Origin: Asanoa ferruginea
GTDB taxonomy: Bacteria > Actinomycetota > Actinomycetes > Mycobacteriales > Micromonosporaceae
DNA: 64,000 nt
NCBI RefSeq assembly: GCF_003387075.1
Contig: NZ_QUMQ01000001.1
Coordinates: 7,874,001 to 7,938,000 of the forward strand
Direction of reading: 5' to 3'
The position numbers and the translations under genes were made by a program. Below are positions 1 to 8,220 of this stretch, piece by piece. Numbering within the stretch: the first letter of the stretch is position 1; the number at the start of each line of letters is the position of its first letter. Under the pieces are notes generated by a model, which saw only the letters and a list, made by a program, of their open reading frames with translations, made no database searches and was not told where the DNA came from.

Positions 1-571
1 TGCGGATGTCGCCGCCGCGGCGCCGGTTGGCCGCCACGTCGTCGATCGACACGACCCGGATCTCGCGCTTCGGCGCGGCCGGACCACCGATGCCGGCGCC
101 GGCGTGGCTGTTGGCGGCGAGCTTCTCGACCTTCTGCCGGATGACGTCCATCTGGATCGCGGTGTTGGCGTTGATCCGGTCGGTCATCGCGGCGGTGTCG
201 ATCGGCGCGTCGGGGCGCATCCGGAAGTCCTGCACCCAACGCATCCGGGTGCCGTGGCCCTCGACCTCGTAGGTCCACTCGATGTTCATGAACTCGAACG
301 GCCCCGGCTCGACCCGGCGGGCGACCACCCGCCGCCCGGCCCGGTTGAGGGTGCGCTCGGAGACCCAGGCCCACACCTTGCCGTTCTCGTCCGGGTGCAT
401 CGCGAGGCGGAAGCGCACCGTGTCGCCGCTGCGTTCGAGGATCTCCGCGGATGCGTACTCCGTGAAGAGTTCCGGCCATTTCTCGACGTCGTTGGTCGCT
501 TCCCAGACGATGTCGAGCCCGGCGTTGATCAGCACGGAATTGTCGACATGCCCGATCGTGGGGGCGCTCAT
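1..571 (-). CDS. Polyketide aromatase/cyclase, probably fused to a cupin (3' end outside window)
   Basis: The visible 190 residues form an SRPBCC (START-like) fold typical of aromatase/cyclases that fold and dehydrate poly-beta-keto chains on the ACP. It opens with a VDNSVLINA strand, then the helix segment VWEATNDVEKWPELF, and an amphipathic C-terminal helix near residues 130-150. From about residue 170 the text VAANRRRGGDIR appears, which from memory is how the N-terminus of TcmJ/WhiE-type cupins reads, so a fused cupin probably continues past the left edge. The ATG at 571 overlaps the stop of the ACP gene (ATGA), so translation is coupled. Known family: TcmN/WhiE-ORFVI-like aromatases. The cupin fusion is inference because the gene is cut. 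Confidence 0.8.
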   Translation of the reverse strand, partial: MSAPTIGHVDNSVLINAGLDIVWEATNDVEKWPELFTEYASAEILERSGDTVRFRLAMHPDENGKVWAWVSERTLNRAGRRVVARRVEPGPFEFMNIEWTYEVEGHGTRMRWVQDFRMRPDAPIDTAAMTDRINANTAIQMDVIRQKVEKLAANSHAGAGIGGPAAPKREIRVVSIDDVAANRRRGGDIR

Positions 572-819
572 GCCGCCGGCTCCTTGGCCAGCCGCTTGTT
601 GATCTCAGCGGTGATGTCGCCGACGGTCTGCGCCAGCGGGCGGTCGTCCGGCAGCTCGAAGCCATACAGCCCCTGCAGTTCCGACTGGAGCTGGAGGAAC
701 GCGAGCGAGTCCAGGCCCAGGTCGCCGAAGGTCTTGGCGGGATCCTCGGTACGCATGTCCTTGGGCAGTCCGACCTTGCTGACCAGCAGCGACATCAGGT
801 CGTCGATGGTGAATGTCAT
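568..819 (-). CDS. Acyl carrier protein of a type II polyketide synthase
   Basis: This is an 83-residue ACP. The phosphopantetheine attachment serine lies in LGLDSLAFLQLQ near residue 40, matching the DSL motif. The length is that of a free-standing type II PKS ACP. It would carry the growing chain between ketosynthase and cyclases in the cytoplasm. Its ATG at 819 overlaps the accC stop by 4 bp, and its stop overlaps the aromatase start, so carboxylase, ACP and cyclase are made from one coupled message. The ketosynthase genes are not in the window and presumably lie beyond the left edge. A fatty-acid ACP is unlikely because of the aromatase neighbour. Confidence 0.9.
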   Translation of the reverse strand: MTFTIDDLMSLLVSKVGLPKDMRTEDPAKTFGDLGLDSLAFLQLQSELQGLYGFELPDDRPLAQTVGDITAEINKRLAKEPAA

Positions 820-2183
820 CTTTCCTCCCGTGGTTGCGAATCGGTGAGCCGGTCGACGAGCGACGTGTCGTGCGTTCCGGCGACGAAGAGCGGGTGGTCC
901 AGCGCGGTCGTCAGGAAGTCGCGGTTGGTGCTCACCCCCGGCCCCTCGACGGAGAGTTCGCTGAGCGCGCGCCGCATCCGGGCGATCGCCTGCGGCCGGT
1001 CCGGCGCCCAGACGGCGATCTTGGCGAGCAGCGGGTCGTAGGCCGCGGAGATCCGGCCGCCGGCAAACGCGGCCGTGTCGACCCGGACGAACGGGCCGCC
1101 GGGAAAGGTCAGCTCGGTCAGCATCCCCGGGGTCGGCATGAAGTCGCGCGCGGGATCCTCGGCGTTGATCCGGCACTCGATGGCCCAGCCGCGCGCCGAC
1201 AGCTCTTCCTGCGTCGCGGCGATCCGCTCCCCCGCCGCGATCCGCAGTTGCTCGCGGACGATGTCGATGCCGTGGGTCATCTCGGTGACCGGGTGCTCGA
1301 CCTGGATCCGGCAGTTGACCTCCATGAAGTAGAACCGCTGCTGCTCGTCGACCAGGAACTCGACGGTCCCGGCACCGACGTAGCCGGCCGCGAGCAGGCC
1401 GCGCACGGCCGCGCTGCCCATCTGCTCCACCAGCTCGGGCGGCAGGCCGGGCGCGGGCGACTCCTCGATGATCTTCTGGCGGCGGCGCTGCACCGAGCAG
1501 TCCCGCTGGCCCAGGTGCAGCCCGTTGCCGTGCCGGTCGCAGAGCACCTGCACCTCGACGTGCCGGGCGGCCGGCAGGTAGCGCTCCACGTAGACCCGGT
1601 CGTCGCCGAACAGCGACTGTGCGGTGGACCGGATCTCCCGGTATTGCCGGGGCAGGTCGTCGGGGTCGTTGACCACCTGCATGCCCCGGCCGCCGCCGCC
1701 GGCGACCGCCTTGACGATGACCGGGTAGCCGATGTCGGCGGCGACCTTGGCCACCGCCTCCGCGTCGGCGACCGGTTCGATCGTGCCGGGCAGCAGCGGC
1801 AGCCCGGCCTCGGCCATGGCCGCGCGGGCGGTGGACTTGTCGCCGAGTTGGTCGATCACCCCGGCGGGCGGGCCGACGAAGGTGAGGCCGGCCGCCTCGC
1901 ACGCCTCGGCGAAGTCGGCCTGCTCGGACAGGAAGCCGTAGCCGGGGTGCACGGCGTCGGCACCGGTCTGCCGGGCCGCTTCCATGATCGCCGGCAGGTA
2001 GAGGTAGCTGTGCCGGGCCGGACCCGGACCGACGCACACGGCCTGGTCGGCGAAGCGGACGACGGCGCTGTCCCGGTCCTCGGTGGAGTAGACGGCGGCC
2101 ACCCGAAGGCCCAACTCGCGGCAGGTGCGGGCGACCCGCAGGGCGATCTCTCCCCGGTTGGCGATGAGCACGGTGCGGAACAC
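816..2183 (-). CDS. accC: Acetyl-CoA carboxylase, biotin carboxylase subunit
   Basis: This 455-residue protein has the three biotin-carboxylase domains: N-terminal LIANRGEIALRV, HPGYGFLSE near residue 82, the ATP-grasp glycine loop GGGGRGMQ near 160, and MEVNCRIQVEHPVTE near 290 with the metal-binding and catalytic Glu/Arg residues. It carboxylates the biotin on AccB using ATP and bicarbonate. I chose the GTG at 2183 because AGGGGAGG lies 5 nt upstream and LIANRG then falls at the normal position. The gene sits between accB and the ACP gene. Its length is that of bacterial stand-alone AccC, unlike the AccA-type fusion with BCCP used for actinobacterial primary metabolism, so it is probably dedicated to the pathway. 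Confidence 0.93.
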   Translation of the reverse strand: MFRTVLIANRGEIALRVARTCRELGLRVAAVYSTEDRDSAVVRFADQAVCVGPGPARHSYLYLPAIMEAARQTGADAVHPGYGFLSEQADFAEACEAAGLTFVGPPAGVIDQLGDKSTARAAMAEAGLPLLPGTIEPVADAEAVAKVAADIGYPVIVKAVAGGGGRGMQVVNDPDDLPRQYREIRSTAQSLFGDDRVYVERYLPAARHVEVQVLCDRHGNGLHLGQRDCSVQRRRQKIIEESPAPGLPPELVEQMGSAAVRGLLAAGYVGAGTVEFLVDEQQRFYFMEVNCRIQVEHPVTEMTHGIDIVREQLRIAAGERIAATQEELSARGWAIECRINAEDPARDFMPTPGMLTELTFPGGPFVRVDTAAFAGGRISAAYDPLLAKIAVWAPDRPQAIARMRRALSELSVEGPGVSTNRDFLTTALDHPLFVAGTHDTSLVDRLTDSQPREER

Positions 2184-2194
2184 GACGACCTCCC

Positions 2195-2683
2195 CTATGC
2201 GGCGCTCGGTTCGATGCGGAAGAGCGGTTCCCCGAACTCGACCGGCGCGCCGTCGGCGGCGATCGCCGCCACGATCCGGCCGTCGGCCTCGGCCTCGACC
2301 GGGATCATCAGCTTCATCGCCTCGACGATGCCGACCTGCTGGCCCCGCTGGACCTGGTCCCCTTCGGACACGAACGGTGCGGCGCCGGGTTCCGCGGCGC
2401 GATAGAAGGTGCCGACGATAGGCGCGCGGATCTCGCTGCCTTTCGCTGTCTCCTCGGCCGGTTTCGGTTCCGCCGGTCTCGGTTCGGCGGGGGCTGCGGC
2501 GACGGCTCGCTGCTGTTCGGTCCACTCCATCTCGACCACCACGTCGCCCGCGCGGATCCGCAGCGCCCGCGGCCGGTCACCGAGATCCGCCAGCAGCGAC
2601 TGGGCGCTGCGGCGGACCTCGTCGAGCGCTTCGGCGAGCGGCGCCGAGCGGTCCGACTGCGCCGGTTCCAGCAATGACGTCAT
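2195..2683 (-). CDS. accB: Biotin carboxyl carrier protein of acetyl-CoA carboxylase
   Basis: This is a 162-residue protein. Its N-terminal helix region (residues 1-55) resembles AccB, a Pro/Ala/Glu-rich linker spans about 65-85, and the biotinyl domain starts at [12 protein letters not shown]. The biotin-accepting lysine is K124 in VEAMKLMIP. It shuttles carboxybiotin from AccC to the carboxyltransferase. The ATG at 2683 has CTGGAGG upstream and overlaps the carboxyltransferase stop (ATGA). An 11-bp gap separates it from accC, which has its own strong Shine-Dalgarno sequence. The architecture is that of E. coli AccB. Confidence 0.93.
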   Translation of the reverse strand: MTSLLEPAQSDRSAPLAEALDEVRRSAQSLLADLGDRPRALRIRAGDVVVEMEWTEQQRAVAAAPAEPRPAEPKPAEETAKGSEIRAPIVGTFYRAAEPGAAPFVSEGDQVQRGQQVGIVEAMKLMIPVEAEADGRIVAAIAADGAPVEFGEPLFRIEPSAA

Positions 2684-4365
2684 CGGGGACCTCCAGGGTG
2701 CGTAACGGCGGACGCGGGTGCGGACTGGCCGCCGAACCGCCGGAACCGGGCCCGCCGGTCGGCGCGAAGGCGGGCGGGGTCGCGCGAGGCCAGGTCGCTC
2801 AGCTCGGCCCGGATCGCCGCCCGGACGAGTCCGGCGGCCTCGGGATGGTCGGTCTCGGCGCCACCGGGTGGTTCCGGCACCACGCCGTCGACCACGCCGA
2901 GTTCGAGCAGCGAGCGGGCGTCGATCTTCAGTGCCCGCGCGGCGGTGGGTGCGGCGGCCGAGTCCTTCCACAGGATCGCCGCGCAGCCCTCGGGGCTGAT
3001 CACCGTGTAGATCGCGTTCTCCATGATCAGCACGCGGTCGGCGACCGCGATGGCCAGCGCGCCGCCGCTGCAGCCCTCACCGGTGATCACCGTGACCAGC
3101 GGCACCGGCAGCCCGCTCATCAACCGCAGCGTCTCGGCGATCACGGTGGCCTGGCCCTGGAGCTCGGCGTCCAAGCCCGGGTAGGCGCCCGGGGTATCCA
3201 CCAGGGTCACCACCGGCAGGCCCCACTTGGCGGCGAGGCGCATCAACCGGGCCGCCTTGCGATAGCCGGCCGGGTTGGGCATCCCGAAGTTGTGCGCCGC
3301 CAACTCGGCCGGGGTGTGGCCCTTCTCGTGCCCGATCACCACGACCGACTCGCGGCCGAGCCGCCCCACGCCACCGACGATCGCGGGGCAGTCCCCGCCG
3401 ACCCGGTCGCCGTGCAACTCCTCGAAATCGTCGAGGATCAGGCGCAGATAGTCCGACGTGGTCGGCCGGCCGACGTGCCGGGCCCGGCGCACCGCCTGCC
3501 ACGCGTCCTGTTCGGCCAGCCGGTCGGGATCGCGGATCACCACCTGCTCGGCGGGACCGACGTTGGCCGGGCAGCCGCGCCGGGCGCCGACCGACAGCAC
3601 CCGGCCGAGCCGCTCGCGCAGCCGCGCCCGCGGGCAGACGAGGTCGACGAAGCCGCGCTCCAGCAGGAACTCCGCGGTCTGGAAGCCGGGCGGCAGTTCC
3701 TGCCGGATGGTCTGCGCGATCACCCTGGGCCCGGCGAAGCCGAACCGCGCGCCGGGCTCGGCGATCACGACGTCACCCAGCATCGCGTACGACGCGGCCA
3801 CGCCGCCGTAGGTCGGGTCGGTGATCAGGCAGACGGTGACCAGGCCGGCCTCGTCGAGTTGCTGCATCGCCTGTGCGGTCTTGGCCATCTGCATCAGGCC
3901 GACGACGCCCTCCTGCATCCGCACGCCGCCGGAGGCGGTCACGGTCACCAGCGGCAGACGTTCGGCGAGCGCGGTCTCGGCGGCCCGGGTGATCAGCTCA
4001 CCGACGGCGCCGCTGAGGCTGCCGCCCATGAAGCGGAAGTCCATCGCGGCGACCACCACCGGCGTGTCGCCGATGGACATCCGCGCGCAGACCACGGCTT
4101 CGCTCATCCCGGTCGCCTGCCGGGCCTGCGCCAGCCGGTCCGCGTAGGGCACGCCGTCGCTGAAGCCCAGCGGGTCCTCGGCCGGCACGTCGGTGTCCAG
4201 CAGGTGCAGCGTGTCGGCGTCGGCGAGCAGGTCGAGCCACTGGTGCGCGGTCAGCGGGAAGCAGGCACCACACTGTGGACAGACGCCGTGGTTGCGGGCC
4301 AGCCGCTTGCCGTAGACGACGGCGCGGCACTTGCGGCACAGGGCCCAGTCCTGGGTCTCGCTCAT
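2680..4365 (-). CDS. accD: Acetyl-CoA carboxylase carboxyltransferase, fused beta and alpha subunits
   Basis: This 561-residue protein transfers the carboxyl group from biotin to acetyl-CoA to give malonyl-CoA. Residues 1-40 hold the AccD-type zinc ribbon (Cys10, Cys13, Cys29, Cys32), followed by the beta domain ([22 protein letters not shown]). After a short linker near residue 280 comes the alpha domain ([35 protein letters not shown]). The order is beta then alpha in one chain, where E. coli uses two proteins. Start and stop overlap the AMP-ligase gene and accB by 4 bp each. It completes an E. coli-type ACC inside the polyketide operon and points to local malonyl-CoA supply. Confidence 0.93.
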   Translation of the reverse strand: MSETQDWALCRKCRAVVYGKRLARNHGVCPQCGACFPLTAHQWLDLLADADTLHLLDTDVPAEDPLGFSDGVPYADRLAQARQATGMSEAVVCARMSIGDTPVVVAAMDFRFMGGSLSGAVGELITRAAETALAERLPLVTVTASGGVRMQEGVVGLMQMAKTAQAMQQLDEAGLVTVCLITDPTYGGVAASYAMLGDVVIAEPGARFGFAGPRVIAQTIRQELPPGFQTAEFLLERGFVDLVCPRARLRERLGRVLSVGARRGCPANVGPAEQVVIRDPDRLAEQDAWQAVRRARHVGRPTTSDYLRLILDDFEELHGDRVGGDCPAIVGGVGRLGRESVVVIGHEKGHTPAELAAHNFGMPNPAGYRKAARLMRLAAKWGLPVVTLVDTPGAYPGLDAELQGQATVIAETLRLMSGLPVPLVTVITGEGCSGGALAIAVADRVLIMENAIYTVISPEGCAAILWKDSAAAPTAARALKIDARSLLELGVVDGVVPEPPGGAETDHPEAAGLVRAAIRAELSDLASRDPARLRADRRARFRRFGGQSAPASAVTHPGGPR

Positions 4366-5552
4366 CGGATCGCCCCCACAGGCCGCTCCACCACGAACAG
4401 GACGCCGTCACCGTCGAGGTAGCCCAGGTCCCCGGTCCGCAGCCAGCCGTCGGCGTCGGCAGCGCCGGCGGACACCTGCGGACCGCGGACCCGGACCTCA
4501 CCCGGCCGCCCGGGCGCGGGGTGCCGCCCGTCGAGGCTCACCACGAGACAGTCGGTGCCCAGCACGGGGCGGCCGACCGAGCCGGCCGTGGGGCGGTCGA
4601 GCCGGTCGCAGTGCGTCATCGGCGCCTCCGCCGTGCCGTACCACTGCACCAGCGGCGCGCCGACCCGTTCGCGCAGGCGGGCCGCGGCGGCCGGGGCGAG
4701 CGCGGAGCCGCTGGAGATGACGGCGCGCACCGTCGGCGTGCGCTTGTGGGTCGGGCGCGGGTCGGCCGCGAGCCGGGCCAGCCGCACGGGCTGCCCGCAG
4801 TAGTGCGTCGCGGCCTCGCGGCCGGCCTGCGTGACGCCGCCGGCCGGGTCGGGGTCCGCGCACAGCACCTGGGTCGCGGTCGCCTTGACGGTCGCGTTGA
4901 GATAGACCGGCTCGTACGCCGGAAGGTGGTTGACGACCGTCGAACCGGGACCGAAGCCGTAGGCCCGGGCCGCCTGTGCGGCGCCGACGGTGAGGTTGCG
5001 GTGGGTCAGCGGGACCAGCCGGGGCGGGCTGCCGCTGAACCGCAGGCAGGCCACGGCATCGGGGTCCAGCCGCGCCCGGCGCGGGCGGCCGGCGTGCGTC
5101 CGCGCCAGGTTGGCCACCGTCTGCGCGCCCGGATGCCCGGGCTGGTCCAGATAGACCACGTCGGTGAGGCGATGGTGCTCCAGCCGGATCCGGCGCAGCA
5201 TGTCGGCCATCCCCGAGGTCGCCACCAGCAGCTCCACCCCCGCGTGCCCGATGACGTGGTCCAACTCGTCCTCGGTCAGGAAGGGGTCGACGACGGCGCA
5301 GACGTGTCCGGCGCGGACGGCGCCGAAGTAGGCGATCGGGAAGGCCGGGTGTAGCGCGGCCGTGACACCCACGACGGTGCCGGCCGGGAACCCGGAGAGC
5401 GCCACGGCGAACCCGTCCGCGGCGGCGTCGAGCTCGGCGAAGGACATGGCGCGGGCGCCGTAGCGGATCGCGGTGCGCCCGGGTGCGATGGCCGCCGCCC
5501 GCCGGAGCAGCCCGGGCAGCGACCGACCCTTGCGGATCTCAGCTTCGGGCAC
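4362..5552 (-). CDS. Degenerate, C-terminally short acyl-AMP ligase homologue
   Basis: This 396-residue protein belongs to the ANL (acyl-CoA synthetase/NRPS adenylation) superfamily but looks impaired. The ATP-binding A3 motif, normally TSGTTGxPKG, reads [15 protein letters not shown] with no TTG and no lysine. The A5 region is YGTAEAP and the A7 region [13 protein letters not shown] is good. The protein stops at VERPVGAIR, so the whole mobile C-terminal domain with its catalytic lysine is absent. An upstream GTG at 5651 exists, but the GTG at 5552 has GAAGGAG 6 nt before it. It is first in the visible operon and its stop overlaps the carboxyltransferase start. Its role could be starter-unit handling, scaffolding or none. 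Confidence 0.8.
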   Translation of the reverse strand: MPEAEIRKGRSLPGLLRRAAAIAPGRTAIRYGARAMSFAELDAAADGFAVALSGFPAGTVVGVTAALHPAFPIAYFGAVRAGHVCAVVDPFLTEDELDHVIGHAGVELLVATSGMADMLRRIRLEHHRLTDVVYLDQPGHPGAQTVANLARTHAGRPRRARLDPDAVACLRFSGSPPRLVPLTHRNLTVGAAQAARAYGFGPGSTVVNHLPAYEPVYLNATVKATATQVLCADPDPAGGVTQAGREAATHYCGQPVRLARLAADPRPTHKRTPTVRAVISSGSALAPAAAARLRERVGAPLVQWYGTAEAPMTHCDRLDRPTAGSVGRPVLGTDCLVVSLDGRHPAPGRPGEVRVRGPQVSAGAADADGWLRTGDLGYLDGDGVLFVVERPVGAIR

Positions 5553-5750
5553 GGCGGACTCCTTCAGGCCGGGGGTAGCTATCGGCTCCACGACCGTCGC
5601 AGGGGTCCACTTGAGCCCGCCTGGAGTGTCACTGGAGGCCGGCGCGGACACCTGTGCCCCAGCGCGGCGATAGTCCGATCCAACCGAATTAGTTCCATAT
5701 GTCGCCTGTGGGTCTTAAGGTTCTTCACAGCGACGGGATACGGGGGCGCG
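5553..5750. promoter_or_regulatory. Divergent promoter region between the polyketide operon and the SARP gene
   Basis: This is 198 bp of non-coding DNA between divergent starts. It holds two adjacent 11-bp direct repeats, CTGGAGTGTCA at 5621-5631 and CTGGAGGCCGG at 5632-5642. SARP activators commonly bind direct repeats with about one helical turn spacing just upstream of the -10 region. An AT-richer stretch at 5686-5703 lies nearer the SARP gene. Assignment as the SARP target is inference from spacing and position. Confidence 0.4.
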
Positions 5751-6563
5751 ATGAACTACCACGTTCTTGGTCCGCTGCTGGTGCGAGGCATGCCGGGCAA
5801 CGCCATCGATCAACTGACCGCGCCGAAGCCACGGAAGGTGCTCGCCCTGCTGCTGCTCCACGCGAACCTGGTGGTGCCGGTAGACACGCTGATCGCCGAG
5901 CTGTGGGGGGCCGAGCCACCGGCCAGCGCGCAGACGACGCTGCAGACCTACATCCTCAAGATCCGGCGGATGCTGACGGCGGTGCTCGCCGGCGCCGCGG
6001 CCAGCAGCATCCTGGCGACCGCCTCCGGCGGCTACCGCTTCAACGTCTATCCGGGCGAGTTGGATCTGCACGCGTACGAGCAACTCGCGGCGGAAGGCCG
6101 GCACGCGCTCAGCAGCGGCGACGACGTCAAGGGCTCGCTGCTGCTCGGCCAGGCGCTGGCCATCTGGCAGGGCGGCGCGCTGGTGGACGTGCGGCTCGGC
6201 TCTGTCCTCCAGGTCGAGGTGCGGCGGCTCGAGGAGGGCCGGTTGAGCCTGTGGCGCCAGCGCATCGACGCCGAGTTGCGGCTCGACCGCCACCAGGCGG
6301 CACTCGGCGAACTCGGCTGGCTCGCGGCCCGGCACCCGCTCAACGAGGACCTCCAGGCGCAATACATGGTCGCGCTCTACCGGGCGGGCCGGCGCACCGA
6401 CGCGCTGGAGGCCTTCCACCGCCTGCGCGGCACGCTCCAGACCGACCTGGGCCTCGAACCGTCGCAGCGGATCCAGCGCCTCCAGCACGCGATGCTGACC
6501 GCTGACCCGTCCCTCGACGAGACGGACCTGCTGGAAGCTACGTCGCCCGGAGCCCGGCGATGA
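5751..6563 (+). CDS. SARP-family transcriptional activator
   Basis: This 270-residue protein has the two-part architecture of Streptomyces antibiotic regulatory proteins (DnrI, ActII-ORF4). The N-terminal OmpR-like winged helix (about residues 1-95) includes LTAPKPRKVLALLLLHAN, LIAELWGAEPP and TLQTYILKIRRML. The bacterial transcriptional activation domain (about 100-250) includes WQGGALVDV and HPLNEDLQAQYM. No ATPase domain follows, so it is a small pathway-type SARP. It is divergent from the ACP/ACC operon across a 198-bp region with 11-bp direct repeats, so it most likely activates that operon. Its 3' end overlaps the convergent TetR gene by 26 bp. The ATG at 5751 lacks a strong Shine-Dalgarno sequence. 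Confidence 0.92.
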   Translation: MNYHVLGPLLVRGMPGNAIDQLTAPKPRKVLALLLLHANLVVPVDTLIAELWGAEPPASAQTTLQTYILKIRRMLTAVLAGAAASSILATASGGYRFNVYPGELDLHAYEQLAAEGRHALSSGDDVKGSLLLGQALAIWQGGALVDVRLGSVLQVEVRRLEEGRLSLWRQRIDAELRLDRHQAALGELGWLAARHPLNEDLQAQYMVALYRAGRRTDALEAFHRLRGTLQTDLGLEPSQRIQRLQHAMLTADPSLDETDLLEATSPGARR

Positions 6564-7095
6564 GCAGCCCGACCAACTGGCGGGCGTCGTAGGGCGAATC
6601 GCCACCGCCGCCGACGCAGAGGTTGCCGATGCCGCGCAGCAGGCCGTAGGGGTCGACGCCCGGCCGGATCTCGCCCGACTCGACGGCGGCGTCGAGCAGC
6701 GCGGCGCACACCGGCACCAGGTTGTCGACGAAATAGGCGTGCAGGCTCTCGAACCGGGCGGTCTCGGACTGGAGCGCCGCGGCCAGGCCGTGCTTCGTGA
6801 TCAGAAAATCGACGAACAGATCGACCCAGACCCGCAGCGCGGCGTACGGCGTCGGCTCCTTCTCCAACAGGGTCCGCCCGACCTCGGCGCACGCGTCGAC
6901 CTGGTGCCGGTAGACGGCGATGACCAGGTCGGCCCGGTTCGGGAAGTGCCGGTAGATGGTGCCCATCCCGACGCCGGCCTCTGCTGCGATATCGCGCACC
7001 GGCGCGTCGACCCCCGAGCGGACGAACACGGCGGCCGCCGCGTCGAGCAGCGCTCGCTCGTTGCGCCGGGCGTCGGCACGCTTGCGCTCGGCCAT
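6538..7095 (-). CDS. TetR-family repressor controlling the divergent aldo/keto reductase
   Basis: This is a 185-residue protein. The N-terminal TetR helix-turn-helix reads LLDAAAAVFVRSGVDAP, VRDIAAEAGVGMGTIYRHF and NRADLV. The C-terminal ligand-binding domain contains DLFVDFLITKHG and ends LLIAGLRAT. I chose the ATG at 7095 (MAERKR) because GAGGGGA lies just upstream. The upstream spacer holds two 15-bp near-palindromes, a likely autoregulatory operator also covering the reductase promoter. The ligand is unknown. TetR/reductase pairs of this kind usually respond to electrophiles or the reductase substrate, but that is family-level inference. Confidence 0.92.
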   Translation of the reverse strand: MAERKRADARRNERALLDAAAAVFVRSGVDAPVRDIAAEAGVGMGTIYRHFPNRADLVIAVYRHQVDACAEVGRTLLEKEPTPYAALRVWVDLFVDFLITKHGLAAALQSETARFESLHAYFVDNLVPVCAALLDAAVESGEIRPGVDPYGLLRGIGNLCVGGGGDSPYDARQLVGLLIAGLRAT

Positions 7096-7122
7096 GTTCC
7101 CCTCGTCACTCCATTGGCTAAA

Positions 7123-7162
7123 CGGAACACTGCTCCGTATCGTTGACCGGAGCAGCGTTCCG
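7123..7162. promoter_or_regulatory. Double palindromic operator, TetR/aldo-keto reductase
   Basis: Two 15-bp near-palindromes, CGGAACACTGCTCCG (7123-7137) and CGGAGCAGCGTTCCG (7148-7162), are separated by 10 bp. They are also inverted copies of each other with one mismatch. A TTGACC at 7143-7148 fits a -35 box for the reductase, so repressor bound to either site would block it. The arrangement is typical of TetR dimers binding in pairs. Confidence 0.75.
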
Positions 7163-7190
7163 CTTTCCATGATGCCACGGAGGAACAGTC

Positions 7191-8210
7191 ATGCAGTACC
7201 GCACCTTGGGCCGCACCGGCGTGCAGGTCAGCTCGCTCGCGCTCGGCGCTATGAACTTCGGCGCCGTCGGGCACACCAGCCAGGAAGATGCCACCGCGAT
7301 CATCGACGCCGCCCTCGCGGCCGGGATCAACGTGATCGACACCGCCGACCGCTACAGCGCCGGCCAGTCCGAGGAGTTCGTCGGCGAGGCCATCGCCGGG
7401 CGGCGCGACGACATCGTGCTCGCCACCAAGGCGACCCTGCCGATGGGCGACGAGCGCAACCACCAGGGCAGCTCCCGGCGCTGGCTCTTCACCGCGCTCG
7501 ACGACAGCCTGCGCCGGCTCGGCGTCGACCACGTCGACCTCTACCAGATCCACCGCTGGGACCCGACCACCAGCGACGAGGAGACGCTCGCCGCGCTGAC
7601 CGACCTGCAACGCGCCGGGAAGATCCGCTATTTCGGATCGTCGACGTTCCCGGCCTACCGCATCGTCCAGGCCGAGTGGGCCGCCCGCGCCAACCATCTG
7701 AGCCGCTACGTCACCGAGCAGCCCAGCTACTCGATCCTCCAGCGCGGCATCGAGGCCGACGTGCTGCCGGTGACCGAGCAATACGGCCTCGGCGTGCTGG
7801 CGTGGAGCCCGCTGGGCTCGGGCTGGCTGTCCGGAGCGGTCCGCGCCGGCCGGGAGATCACCACCCACCGCGCGACGATCCTGCCGGACCGCTTCGACCT
7901 GACGGTGCCCGCCAACCAGGCCCGGCTCGACGCCGTCGAGCAGCTCGCCACGGTCGCCGACCAGGCCGGGCTGACACTGATCCAGCTCGCGCTCGGTTTC
8001 GTGACCGCGCACCCCGCGGTGACCAGCGCGATCATCGGCCCGCGGACGCTCGAGCACCTGACCTCGCAGCTCGCCGCCGCCGACACGGTGCTGCCCGCCG
8101 ACGTGCTCGACGCGATCGACGCGATCGTCGCTCCCGGCGTCGACCTGGCCGCACACGAGAAGATCGACACCCGGCCCGCCCTGGTAAACCCGGTGTTGCG
8201 CCGCCGCTGA
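7191..8210 (+). CDS. Aldo/keto reductase
   Basis: This 339-residue (alpha/beta)8-barrel oxidoreductase is predicted to be NADP-dependent. The catalytic tetrad is visible: Asp and Tyr in NVIDTADRYSAGQSEE (about residues 44-60), Lys in IVLATKATL near 83, and His in VDLYQIHRWDP near 121. The family signature starts YRTLGRTGVQVSSLALG. The start ATG has ACGGAGGA 6-7 nt upstream. It faces the TetR repressor gene and carries the double operator in its promoter, so it is probably induced by the repressor's ligand. Family members reduce aldehydes or ketones; the substrate is unknown. Confidence 0.93.
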   Translation: MQYRTLGRTGVQVSSLALGAMNFGAVGHTSQEDATAIIDAALAAGINVIDTADRYSAGQSEEFVGEAIAGRRDDIVLATKATLPMGDERNHQGSSRRWLFTALDDSLRRLGVDHVDLYQIHRWDPTTSDEETLAALTDLQRAGKIRYFGSSTFPAYRIVQAEWAARANHLSRYVTEQPSYSILQRGIEADVLPVTEQYGLGVLAWSPLGSGWLSGAVRAGREITTHRATILPDRFDLTVPANQARLDAVEQLATVADQAGLTLIQLALGFVTAHPAVTSAIIGPRTLEHLTSQLAAADTVLPADVLDAIDAIVAPGVDLAAHEKIDTRPALVNPVLRRR

Positions 8211-8220
8211 TCGGCCGACA

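Noticed and set aside
5553-5651. GTG start at 5651 for the AMP-ligase homologue
   Set aside because: The GTG at 5552 has GAAGGAG at ideal spacing; the extra 33 residues are Pro/Thr-rich and match no ligase N-terminus.
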